From Flaviflexus sp. (GTDB taxonomy: Bacteria > Actinomycetota > Actinomycetes > Actinomycetales > Actinomycetaceae), in contig JAUNVM010000020.1 of the NCBI GenBank assembly GCA_030537635.1, positions 1-39,721 on the forward strand: a stretch of 39,721 nt of DNA, read 5' to 3'. Position numbers and translations under genes: made by a program. This document shows positions 32,482 to 39,721 of this stretch, in pieces (the first letter of the stretch is position 1; every line of letters starts with the position of its first letter). Under the pieces are notes generated by a model. It was not told the origin of the DNA and searched no databases. It saw only the letters and a program-made list of their open reading frames with translations.

Positions 32482-33846
32482 ATGACCGAAAACATGAACC
32501 TTTCCGACGCCGTTGACTCCATCCTCCCCGAGGCCCGGGCCGCCCTTGAGGAGCTCGTGCGCATCCCCTCCGTCTCCTCCGATGCCTTCGACCAGGAGCA
32601 CCTGTCAGCCTCCGCCGCCAAGGTGGCCGAGATTCTTGCGAGGGCGGGAATGGAAGACATTGACGTCATCACCCTCGACACCCCGCACGGCACCGGACGC
32701 CCCGCCGTGCTCGGCCACCTGCCGGGGCCCGAGGGTGCCCCGACGGTTCTCCTCTACGCCCACCACGATGTGCAGCCCCCGGGGGACTCCGAGGGCTGGG
32801 AGACCGAGCCCTTCGAGCCGGTCGAAAAGAACGGTCGACTCTACGGGCGCGGCACCGCCGATGACAAAGCCGGAATTCTCGTCCACGCGGGCGCCATCAA
32901 GGCCCTCGCGGCCGCCGGCGGAGTGCCCGTGTCCGTCACCTGCTTCATCGAGGGCGAAGAGGAAATCGGCTCGCCCACCTTCGCCGACTTCCTCCAGGCC
33001 TACCGCGAGCGCCTCGCAGCCGACGTCATCATCGTGGCTGACTCGGCAAACTGGCGAGTGGGCACCCCCTCGCTCACCACCTCCCTGCGCGGCGTGATTG
33101 GCCTCACTGTCCAAGTGGACGTCCTCGACCACGCCCTGCATTCGGGCGGGTATGGAGGCCCCATCCTCGATGCTGTCACCGCCGCAAGCCGCCTCATCGC
33201 CACCCTCCACGATGAGGAGGGAACTGTGGCCGTGCCGGGGCTCGTGCGCGACACGACCTCCCAGGCCGATTATCCGGAAGAGGACCTGCGGGCCGACGCC
33301 GGCATCCTCGACGGCGTGGAGCTGGCCGGCACCGGCTCGATTGCTTCGCGGCTGTGGACCCAGCCCGCCATCAGCGTCATCGGCATGGATGTCACCACGG
33401 TCGACAACTCCTCCAACACCCTTATTCCGTCCTGCCGCTTCCGCCTGTCCATGCGGATCGCCCCCGGCGAGGACCCGGCCCGCGCCCAGCAGGCCCTCAT
33501 CGACCACCTTGAGGCCAATGCACCGCTCGGCGCCCGCATTACCACCTCTCGCGGCGAACAGGGTCAGACCTTTAAGGCCCGCGAATCGGAGGTCATGGAC
33601 GAGGCGCGCGAAGCATTGCGCGAAGCCTGGGGGACAGAACCGGTGGACATTGGCATGGGCGGATCCATCCCCTTTATCTCCGACCTGTCCGCCCTGTTCC
33701 CCGACGCGGAAGTCCTCGTCACCGGCATTGAAGATCCCGACACCCGCGCACATTCGGAAAACGAATCCCTCCACCTGGGCGATTGGCGCAACGCCATCCT
33801 CGCCGAGGCCCTTCTCCTCACCCGGCTGGGGAAGCGCGGCGCATGA
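32482..33846 (+). CDS. M20 family dipeptidase/peptidase
   Basis: A 454-residue zinc metallopeptidase of the M20/M28 group, similar to CNDP-like dipeptidases. Metal and catalytic residues are visible: YAHHDVQPPG (ligand His and following catalytic Asp), GRGTADDKAG (bridging Asp), FIEGEEEIGSP (catalytic and ligand Glu), VADSANW (ligand Asp) and a C-terminal DTRAHSENESL (ligand His). A lid/dimerisation domain lies between. It probably cleaves dipeptides in the cytoplasm. Leaderless by TAGTCT-N6-ATG. Its stop overlaps the next start as ATGA. Confidence 0.92.
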   Translation: MTENMNLSDAVDSILPEARAALEELVRIPSVSSDAFDQEHLSASAAKVAEILARAGMEDIDVITLDTPHGTGRPAVLGHLPGPEGAPTVLLYAHHDVQPPGDSEGWETEPFEPVEKNGRLYGRGTADDKAGILVHAGAIKALAAAGGVPVSVTCFIEGEEEIGSPTFADFLQAYRERLAADVIIVADSANWRVGTPSLTTSLRGVIGLTVQVDVLDHALHSGGYGGPILDAVTAASRLIATLHDEEGTVAVPGLVRDTTSQADYPEEDLRADAGILDGVELAGTGSIASRLWTQPAISVIGMDVTTVDNSSNTLIPSCRFRLSMRIAPGEDPARAQQALIDHLEANAPLGARITTSRGEQGQTFKARESEVMDEAREALREAWGTEPVDIGMGGSIPFISDLSALFPDAEVLVTGIEDPDTRAHSENESLHLGDWRNAILAEALLLTRLGKRGA

Positions 33847-34799
33847 GGGTACTGCTCACCGCCGGCGCCACCGACTTCGGAACAGCCGATCGGGTGGCCG
33901 CGTGGGCGGCCCAGCCCTGGCCCACCGTGACGGCCCGCCCCCTGAGTGACGGTGGGGGAGATCTGTGCGAGGTTCTCGCCGACCTCACCGGCGGTGAATT
34001 GGGTACGCTGTGCGCTCGCGGGCAGCTGATTCCCACCCTCGCCACGCGGGGAACCTGGACCGCCGACCTCACGAGCTGGCGGGAGGACACCGCACTTATC
34101 GGCGAGGTGTTGCGCGCGGGATTGGAACAGTCTCGCTCCCGCATCGTCCTCGCCCTGTCGAGTGAGATTGTGCCGGATTTGGGCAAGGCGATGCTCGCGG
34201 AGCTAGGGATTTCCGGCACCGCAGAGCTTGCCGCCCTTCTTGCCGACACGGATGTGGTGCTGCTTGCCTCCAGCGAGACCTCGCTGCTCGGTCCGGGCGG
34301 CCTGCCTCGCGAGCTCGCCGAATCCGGTCGGCTTCCCGGTCAGGTGGCTCAAGAGCTCGAACGGGACCTCGTGCGCTCCCTGCCCGGGGCCACCGATCAG
34401 CGCCGGCAGCTGCACGGAGCCAGCCTTTCCGCCACGGATCCGCTATCCGGGGTGGGTGGGGGAGCCGGCTTCCTTCTCGCGCGGGTCGGAGCGCGTATCG
34501 AGCGGACCGGTGCCTGGGTGGTCAATCATCTCGTCGGGGACATTGCCGAGGCCGATCTCATCGTCGCCGTCACCGGCGACCTTGGCCTCGACCTGCCCGC
34601 CTCCGTCAGTCACCTGTCCCGCCTCGCGGCGGCGCGGGGACTGCCCGTTGTTCTCGTCTACGGAGAGGGCGCTTTGCTTCGCCATGAGCTTGCCCGCGAC
34701 GGCCTGTCCGGGGCGTACTCCTACGGCTCGGGAAGAGACGGTCTGGACGAGACGATGATCAAGGTGGCACAAACCTGGGTGGGCGGCCCGGGCCTCTAG
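33843..34799 (+). CDS. Divergent glycerate kinase-like protein
   Basis: About 318 residues related to the type-2 glycerate kinase (GlxK) family and probably equivalent to mycobacterial Rv2205c. Visible similarity: an N-terminal PLSDGGGD matching the family PLxDGGEGT block, and a C-terminal DPLSGVGGGAGFLLARVGAR matching the PGAGAAGGLGxGL loop, followed by a DLIVAVTGDLGLD piece matching the VITGEGxxD block. The changes GEGT to GGDL and GEG to GDL suggest altered catalysis. It starts by ATGA overlap with the peptidase gene; upstream starts in the same frame would overlap it further and add nothing homologous. The role is uncertain. Confidence 0.7.
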   Translation: MRVLLTAGATDFGTADRVAAWAAQPWPTVTARPLSDGGGDLCEVLADLTGGELGTLCARGQLIPTLATRGTWTADLTSWREDTALIGEVLRAGLEQSRSRIVLALSSEIVPDLGKAMLAELGISGTAELAALLADTDVVLLASSETSLLGPGGLPRELAESGRLPGQVAQELERDLVRSLPGATDQRRQLHGASLSATDPLSGVGGGAGFLLARVGARIERTGAWVVNHLVGDIAEADLIVAVTGDLGLDLPASVSHLSRLAAARGLPVVLVYGEGALLRHELARDGLSGAYSYGSGRDGLDETMIKVAQTWVGGPGL

Positions 34800-35100
34800 C
34801 GACTAGGGGCTGAGGTCAAGATGGTTGAATCTGCCCACCCGTCGTTCCGTCGGAATTGCCTCACCCGCTAGCCTCAGCCATCACTCCCGCCCGGCCCTCG
34901 CGCCCGGGAGGTCCTCCTGGCGGGGCGGGGAGGGCCGCGGCTGGCGCGTGCGGGGGAGATGGCCGGAGCCGGAGCGGCGTGTGCTCGACATCTCGACGCG
35001 GCGTCGACTCGCTTGGCTGTGCGTGAACGGGGTGTCTTCACCTTTACGCTCGCCCGGTACGCCGCTAGTGTGGACGTAGCCGAAACGTAAGGAGACCACC
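34800..35100. other. Intergenic region upstream of the iron-sulfur carrier gene
   Basis: About 300 bp without a gene I can support. A -10-like TAGTGT lies at about 35066-35071, about 30 nt before the ATG at 35101, with AAGGAG between. Nothing else was recognised. Confidence 0.4.
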
Positions 35101-35442
35101 ATGGATACTTTGTCCACCCACGGCGTAGAGCTGACGGACGTCGCTGCGGACAAGGTCAAGAGCCTGCTGACCCAGGAAGGCCGCGAGGATCTTCGCCTGC
35201 GCGTGGCCGTGCAGCCGGGTGGCTGCTCCGGCCTCATGTACCAGCTGTTCTTCGATGAGCGGCTGCTCGATGGCGACGCGGTGCGCGACTTCAACGGGGT
35301 TGAGGTGGTTGTCGACCAGATGTCCCTGCCCTACCTCGAAGGCGCGACCATCGACTTCGCCGACACGATCGAACAGCAGGGATTCACGATCGACAACCCG
35401 AATGCTGCCGGCTCCTGTGCCTGCGGCGATTCCTTCCACTGA
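35101..35442 (+). CDS. erpA: A-type iron-sulfur cluster carrier (HesB/ErpA)
   Basis: A 113-residue A-type carrier that delivers iron-sulfur clusters to target proteins. The three ligand cysteines are in the expected spacing: QPGGCSGLMYQ and the C-terminal SCACGDSF. The length matches ErpA/IscA. TAAGGAGACC precedes the ATG. It is encoded just upstream of the FKBP lipoprotein and the cytochrome oxidase operon; mycobacterial Rv2204c sits near ctaC in the same way. The symbol erpA is used by analogy and could equally be an IscA-like name. Confidence 0.92.
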   Translation: MDTLSTHGVELTDVAADKVKSLLTQEGREDLRLRVAVQPGGCSGLMYQLFFDERLLDGDAVRDFNGVEVVVDQMSLPYLEGATIDFADTIEQQGFTIDNPNAAGSCACGDSFH

Positions 35443-35470
35443 TCCCCCAGTCGACGTAGAAAGAAGCTCT

Positions 35471-36454
35471 GTGCGACGCTTTACCGCTGCCGCGGCAGCC
35501 TGCCTTATCGTCCTTTCCGCCTGTTCGTCCAACGAGGAGGCCGATCCCACCACCGAGCCATCAACATCGGCAGCTGAGACGGCCTCGGCTGATCCAACCG
35601 AGCCGGAATCGGTCGAGCCGGTGATCTCCGACGAGGGGATGCCGACGATTTCCGAGGACAAGGATGGCAATACCATCCTCGACTTCGACGGAGCCACGGA
35701 TCCGGGCCAGCTCCAGGTCGCCATCGACCGCGAGGGGGACGGAGAAGATATCGAGGCAACCAACCTCGTCGTCGTGGACTACGTGGGCCAGGTGTGGGGC
35801 AGTGAGACACCCTTTGACTCATCCTATGAGCGGGGCACCCCCAACGCTTTCAACCTCGGCGGTCTCATTCCCGGTTGGCGCGACGCGCTCGTTGGGCAGA
35901 AGGTTGGCTCCCGAGTCATCATCTCCATCCCGCCGGAGCTCGGCTACGGGCCGATGGGTGGCAATGAGGGCGCTGGAATTGGCCCTGAGGACACCATTGC
36001 CTTCGTCGTCGAGGTTCACGATGTCCTCAAGGCCGATGAGGCTGGGGATCCCGAGGCAAAGATGATGGCCGATGAGGACGAGCTTCCCGTCACTATGGAT
36101 TCGGCACTCGGCGAGGCCCCCAAGCTCACCGTCAAGGAAGGCGCAACGGCCCCCGAAAAGACCGAGGTCACCGTCATTGCCGAGGGCAATGGGGAGAAGG
36201 TGGGTGGCCAGGGCACCACCGTGTACCTCCAGTACGCGGCCACCACGTGGGACAACTCGATGACCGAGAACTCGATCGACCAGGGCGGCGTGCAAAACGC
36301 CACCGTTGGCACGGGGGAGCCCTGGGATCTGTTCGAGGGCATTCCGGAAGGTTCTCGAGTGCTTATCCTCACTCCCGCGCAGGGAGATAATCCGGCCGTG
36401 GCTGCCCTGTTTGATGTGGTCGGCCAGGTTCCTTCGCCCACCGAAGAGAAGTAG
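35471..36454 (+). CDS. Lipoprotein with two tandem FKBP-type prolyl isomerase domains
   Basis: A 327-residue exported lipoprotein. The signal peptide ends in the lipobox LSAC, with lipidated Cys18 (MRRFTAAAAACLIVLSACSS). A Thr/Glu/Ser/Pro-rich spacer follows to about residue 45. The first FKBP domain (about 75-185) is complete: VVVDYVGQVWG, FDSSYERG, GLIPGWRDALVGQKVGSRV, IPPELGYG and a FVVEVHDVL end. The second (about 220-318) keeps only parts (VYLQYAATTWDN, LFEGIPEGSRVLILTP), lacks the IPPxxGYG loop and may be inactive. It is likely an extracellular folding factor anchored to the membrane. GTG start, weak GAAAGAAG site, 28 nt after erpA. Confidence 0.87.
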   Translation: MRRFTAAAAACLIVLSACSSNEEADPTTEPSTSAAETASADPTEPESVEPVISDEGMPTISEDKDGNTILDFDGATDPGQLQVAIDREGDGEDIEATNLVVVDYVGQVWGSETPFDSSYERGTPNAFNLGGLIPGWRDALVGQKVGSRVIISIPPELGYGPMGGNEGAGIGPEDTIAFVVEVHDVLKADEAGDPEAKMMADEDELPVTMDSALGEAPKLTVKEGATAPEKTEVTVIAEGNGEKVGGQGTTVYLQYAATTWDNSMTENSIDQGGVQNATVGTGEPWDLFEGIPEGSRVLILTPAQGDNPAVAALFDVVGQVPSPTEEK

Positions 36455-36534
36455 GTCCAATTTAGGGTCTCCGCATCGTTCCAAAATCATGGAACTCGCG
36501 TTGATAACAGGGCCAGGCTGAGAAGAAAAGGCGG

Positions 36535-36540
36535 TAGAGT
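36535..36540 (+). promoter_or_regulatory. -10-like TAGAGT upstream of ctaC
   Basis: TAGAGT about 55 nt before the ctaC GTG; a ribosome binding site (AGAGAGG) stands closer to the start. The leader carries no riboswitch-like fold I can see. Confidence 0.35.
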
Positions 36541-36595
36541 GGGTGTCGGGACGATAGTCCCCGAATAGCTGCCAACTCTAAAGAGAGGTTGTATC

Positions 36596-37483
36596 GTGCA
36601 CAATCCTCAGCCACGACGCCGCGCCGCGGGCCTACTGGCCGCGCTGAGCGCCCTCGTCGTGCTGGCTGCGGGCTGCTCCGAGATTCAGCATCCCAGCGCC
36701 CCCGGCAAGGGTCTCGACGTCGGCTTCCTGCCGTCGACCCGAGGCATGACCGACCGGACCAGCACATTCATCGACCTGTGGAATGGCGCGTTTATTGCAG
36801 CCCTCTTCTGCGGCGTTCTCGTGTGGACCCTCGTTCTGTGGTGCATCATTGCGTACCGCAAGCGTAAGAACGATCACGAGCTGCCCGTCCAGTTGCGCTA
36901 CCACGTGCCGCTGGAACTCATGTACACGATCATCCCGATCATCATGGTGGGCACGCTGTTCGTCTTCTCTTCCCGGGCAACCGCGGAGATGAATGACATG
37001 TCACTCGAGCCCGATAATGAGGTAGAGGTCTACGGCAAGCAGTGGAGCTGGGACTTCAACTACCTCACGGACGATGTCTATTTCTCGGGTGACCGGATCT
37101 CCTTCCAGGGCGATCAGATTGGCGCGGAGGAAACCCTGCCGACCCTGTACCTGCCCGTCGGAGAGACCACCGAATTCACGCTCAAGTCCCGCGACGTCGT
37201 CCACTCCTTCTGGATTCCCGCCTTCCTCTACAAGCTCGATATGATTCCCGGCCGGGTGAACTCCTTCCAGGTCACCCCGCAGGAAGAGGGCATGTACTCC
37301 GGCAAGTGCGCCGAGCTGTGCGGTGAATTCCACGGCGAGATGGTCTTCAATGTGGCCGTTGTTGACCGGCAGACGTACGACGAGGAAATGGCCAAGCTGC
37401 GCGAGGCTGGCAATGTCGGTTCGCGCGGCGACGAATACAACCGGCAGTATCTCATCAAGGAGGATTCCGATGGCGAGCACTGA
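36596..37483 (+). CDS. ctaC: Cytochrome c oxidase subunit II
   Basis: A 295-residue CtaC of the aa3-type terminal oxidase. The N-terminal signal ends in a lipobox-like LAAGC. Two membrane helices follow ([20 protein letters not shown] and [20 protein letters not shown]), then the extracellular cupredoxin domain. The CuA site is visible: [10 protein letters not shown] (His) and [12 protein letters not shown] (two Cys, His, Met). [11 protein letters not shown] is the aromatic patch for electron entry. GTG start with AGAGAGG upstream. Its last 14 nt overlap ctaD, so the two are translationally coupled. Confidence 0.96.
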   Translation: MHNPQPRRRAAGLLAALSALVVLAAGCSEIQHPSAPGKGLDVGFLPSTRGMTDRTSTFIDLWNGAFIAALFCGVLVWTLVLWCIIAYRKRKNDHELPVQLRYHVPLELMYTIIPIIMVGTLFVFSSRATAEMNDMSLEPDNEVEVYGKQWSWDFNYLTDDVYFSGDRISFQGDQIGAEETLPTLYLPVGETTEFTLKSRDVVHSFWIPAFLYKLDMIPGRVNSFQVTPQEEGMYSGKCAELCGEFHGEMVFNVAVVDRQTYDEEMAKLREAGNVGSRGDEYNRQYLIKEDSDGEH

Positions 37484-39203
37484 GATCGAATCACAGCATC
37501 TCGACGATGAGTTCGTCCCGGGCCTGCGCCCCGAGCGCCAGTCGCTCGGTTCAACCGTCGTCAACTGGATCACCTCGACCGATCACAAGACGATCGGCTA
37601 CATGTACTTCATTACGGCATTCGCGTTCTTCTGCATTGCCGGCGTGATGGCGCTCGTGATCCGCGCCGAGCTCTTCGAGCCCGGCATGATCATGCAGTCC
37701 AAGGAACAGTACAACCAGTTCTTCACCATGCATGGCACGATCATGCTGTTCCTGTTTGCCACCCCCATGTTCACCGCCTTCGGCAACGCCCTCGTCCCGC
37801 TCCAGATTGGTGCCCCGGACGTAGCCTTCCCGAGGCTCAACATGTTCAGCTACTGGCTCTTCCTCTTCGGCGGCCTGCTGGCCTGCGCCGGCTTCCTCAC
37901 CCCGAAGGGAGCGGCCTCCTTCGGCTGGACCGCCTACCCGCCGCTGTCCACCCTGGCGTTCTCGCCGGGTATCGGCGGCGACATCTGGATTCTCGGCCTT
38001 GCCATGACCGGCTTCGGCACGATCTTCGGCTCCGTCAACTTCATCGCCACCATTTTGACGATGAGGGCGCCGGGCATGACGATGTTCCGACTCCCGGTGT
38101 TCACCTGGACGGTGCTCATCACCTCCGTTCTCGTGCTCATGGCCTTCCCGGTTCTGGCCGCGGCCCTCTTCGGCCTGGCCTACGACCGCATTCTCGGCGG
38201 CCAGATCTACAATCCGGAAGCCGGCGGCCCGCTGCTCTACCAGCACCTGTTCTGGTTCTTCGGACACCCCGAGGTGTACGTGCTGGCGCTGCCGTTCTTC
38301 GGCATCATCTCCGAGATTCTTCCCGTCTTCTCCCGCAAGCCGATTTTCGGCTACAAGGGCCTCGTCTACGCCACCATCTCCATCGCCGGCCTCTCCGTGA
38401 CCGTGTGGGCTCACCACATGTTCACCACCGGCGGCGTCATGCTGAACTTCTTCTCGCTGCTCACCATGACCATCGCGGTTCCGACCGGCGTGAAGTTCTT
38501 CAACTGGATTGGCACGATGTGGCGCGGAAAACTGTCGTTTGAGACCCCGATGCTCTGGGCGACCGGCTTCCTGCTCACCTTCGTCCTCGGCGGCGTCACC
38601 GGCGTGATTCTTTCCTCGCCGGCCATGGACTTCCACGTCCAGGACACCTACTTCGTCGTCGCGCACTTCCACTACGTGCTGTTCGGCACCGTCGTGTTCG
38701 CCATGTACGCGGCCTTCTACTTCTGGTGGCCCAAGTTCACCGGCCGAATGCTCTCCGAAACCCTCGGTAAGTGGCACTTCTGGCTGACCTTCATCGGCTT
38801 CCACCTCACCTTCATGATCCAGCACTGGCTCGGCATCCAGGGCATGCAGCGCCGTATCCCGGACTATATGCCGGAGGACGGCTGGCAGACCTACAACCAG
38901 GTCTCCACCGTCGGAGCCGTCATCCTCGCGATCTCCACCCTCTTCTTCATCTGGAACGTCGTCCGCACGATGTCCAAGCCGAAGCACGTGACCGTGGACG
39001 ATCCGTGGGGCTTCGGTGGCTCCCTCGAGTGGGCCACCCCCTGCCCGGTGCCGCATCACAACTTCACCGAGCTGCCCAGGATCCGCTCCGAGCGTCCCGC
39101 CTTCGATCTCCATCACCCGGAGGTCGCGGCCATGGAGCGTGTCGATGCGGACGAGCAGATGCTTGAGGCAGCCCGCCAGCACCGAGAAGGAGCCCGCAAG
39201 TGA
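37470..39203 (+). CDS. ctaD: Cytochrome c oxidase subunit I
   Basis: A 577-residue CtaD, the catalytic haem-copper subunit with 12 membrane helices that reduces oxygen and pumps protons. Ligand motifs are MHGTIMLF (low-spin haem His), the [17 protein letters not shown] block (CuB His cross-linked to Tyr), AHHMFTTG (two CuB His) and [11 protein letters not shown] (haem ligands). The ATG at 37470 lies inside ctaC with AAGGAGG upstream, which decides the start over earlier in-frame codons. A hydrophilic C-terminal tail of about 60 residues rich in D, E and H is typical of actinobacterial subunits. Confidence 0.97.
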   Translation: MASTEIESQHLDDEFVPGLRPERQSLGSTVVNWITSTDHKTIGYMYFITAFAFFCIAGVMALVIRAELFEPGMIMQSKEQYNQFFTMHGTIMLFLFATPMFTAFGNALVPLQIGAPDVAFPRLNMFSYWLFLFGGLLACAGFLTPKGAASFGWTAYPPLSTLAFSPGIGGDIWILGLAMTGFGTIFGSVNFIATILTMRAPGMTMFRLPVFTWTVLITSVLVLMAFPVLAAALFGLAYDRILGGQIYNPEAGGPLLYQHLFWFFGHPEVYVLALPFFGIISEILPVFSRKPIFGYKGLVYATISIAGLSVTVWAHHMFTTGGVMLNFFSLLTMTIAVPTGVKFFNWIGTMWRGKLSFETPMLWATGFLLTFVLGGVTGVILSSPAMDFHVQDTYFVVAHFHYVLFGTVVFAMYAAFYFWWPKFTGRMLSETLGKWHFWLTFIGFHLTFMIQHWLGIQGMQRRIPDYMPEDGWQTYNQVSTVGAVILAISTLFFIWNVVRTMSKPKHVTVDDPWGFGGSLEWATPCPVPHHNFTELPRIRSERPAFDLHHPEVAAMERVDADEQMLEAARQHREGARK

Positions 39204-39643
39204 AGCAGACAACGGATTCCGAGTTCCCCGTCTCCAAGCGCGGCATGCAGGTCGAAGCAACCCTTTTCTTCCTGCCCGTCCTGTTCTTCTTTCCGGTGGC
39301 GACCGCTTATGGCTTTGTCAGTTCGTGGGAGCCGATTGGAACCCTCACCATCTACGGCCTCGGCGGCATGTTCGCCTTTGCTGGAGCCTACCTGTGGCTG
39401 ACCTCGAAGCGGATCGACTTCCGACCCTCCGATGATCCTGATGGGGAGATCCACGAGAGCGAGGGCGAGGTCGGCGACTTCAACCCGAATTCGTGGTGGC
39501 CCCTCGTTGCCGGCATTGCCGCCACTATCGTCGCCGCGGGACTCGCCGTTGGCTGGTGGCTCTTCGCGATCGGTGCCGTCATTGGCGTCATCGGCCTCGT
39601 CGGCTACGCCTTTGAGAACAACCGCGGGATTTACGCCCACTAA
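39200..39643 (+). CDS. ctaF: Cytochrome c oxidase subunit IV
   Basis: A 147-residue actinobacterial-type subunit IV, a small membrane protein that stabilises the aa3 oxidase within the bc1-aa3 supercomplex. It has four hydrophobic helices (about 16-37, 43-61, 98-113 and 117-135). An acidic loop ([20 protein letters not shown]) and NPNSWWPL, a family hallmark, lie in the middle. The start overlaps the ctaD stop as GTGA. It completes the ctaC-ctaD-ctaF order; ctaE and qcrCAB usually lie nearby but are outside this window. Confidence 0.93.
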   Translation: MKQTTDSEFPVSKRGMQVEATLFFLPVLFFFPVATAYGFVSSWEPIGTLTIYGLGGMFAFAGAYLWLTSKRIDFRPSDDPDGEIHESEGEVGDFNPNSWWPLVAGIAATIVAAGLAVGWWLFAIGAVIGVIGLVGYAFENNRGIYAH

Positions 39644-39721
39644 GCTCAATCTCGTTGAGACGCAGTTGTGCCCCGGATCATCCCGGGCCCAACTCGTATG
39701 TGGACTAGGTTGCCGCGCCCA

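Noticed and set aside
37551..39260. A 569-codon open frame on the minus strand across ctaD
   Set aside because: Antisense of the haem-copper subunit; the translation is a run of E, G, H and R with no domain.
39644..39721. Terminator or promoter after ctaF
   Set aside because: Only a weak CTCAA/TTGAG stem and an imperfect G/C pairing are visible, and the window ends before any next start can be seen.

Overview
The window is GC-rich chromosomal DNA with short intergenic gaps and frequent 1-4 nt gene overlaps. It carries an actinobacterial gene set: glnA1/glnA2/glnE, a polyphosphate glucokinase, DUF4191 and DUF3043 proteins, ctaC-ctaD-ctaF and a class A RNase P RNA. From memory, the gene content resembles the Mycobacterium tuberculosis Rv2193-Rv2230 block (ctaC, erpA, glycerate kinase-like, DUF3043, pepB, dlaT, DUF4191, RDD, glnA1, glnE, glnA2, panB, DUF164, Nif3), reordered and with insertions. 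I read it as a member of the Actinomycetia with an aerobic respiratory chain, possibly Actinomycetales. The species cannot be named from the sequence alone. No insertion sequence, CRISPR array, tRNA or prophage was seen.

Layout. 1-4.9 kb: acetamidase/formamidase (-), HAD phosphatase, a DUF164 coiled-coil protein without its zinc ligands, YaaA (-), rnpB and a Nif3-like protein. 4.9-9.4 kb is the accessory part: a decayed gene, then a Tm-1-like gene and a PEP-hydrolase (TIM-barrel) gene in tandem. Facing them is a regulator in which a second PEP-hydrolase-like barrel is fused to an AraC DNA-binding domain. 9.4-12.2 kb: ppgK and map (both -, overlapping, in line with the regulator), a 72-aa acidic protein and panB. 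12.2-22.8 kb is the nitrogen block: glnA2-glnE (ATGA overlap), a histidine phosphatase, a small tail-anchored protein, glnA1, a PoxB-type pyruvate:quinone oxidoreductase, an RDD protein and DUF4191.

22.8-30.5 kb: an MFS transporter, the E2 and E3 subunits of a 2-oxoacid dehydrogenase, leucyl aminopeptidase, a small membrane protein and pyrD. 30.6-35.4 kb: aldo/keto reductase, DUF3043, M20 peptidase, glycerate kinase-like protein and an ErpA-type iron-sulfur carrier. 35.4-39.7 kb: an FKBP lipoprotein with two tandem domains, then ctaC-ctaD-ctaF of the aa3 oxidase.

Three points stand out. First, many genes have a -10-like hexamer (TANNNT) exactly 6-7 nt before the start codon, which implies widespread leaderless transcription and helps fix starts. 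The same signature reveals a 16-codon upstream reading frame before poxB. Second, the Tm-1/PEP-hydrolase pair plus the barrel-AraC fusion look like a small metabolic module whose regulator is a catalytically altered copy of its own enzyme. Third, the enzyme gene of that module changes frame at a T TTT TTG heptamer near its 3' end, either by a one-base deletion or by -1 frameshifting.
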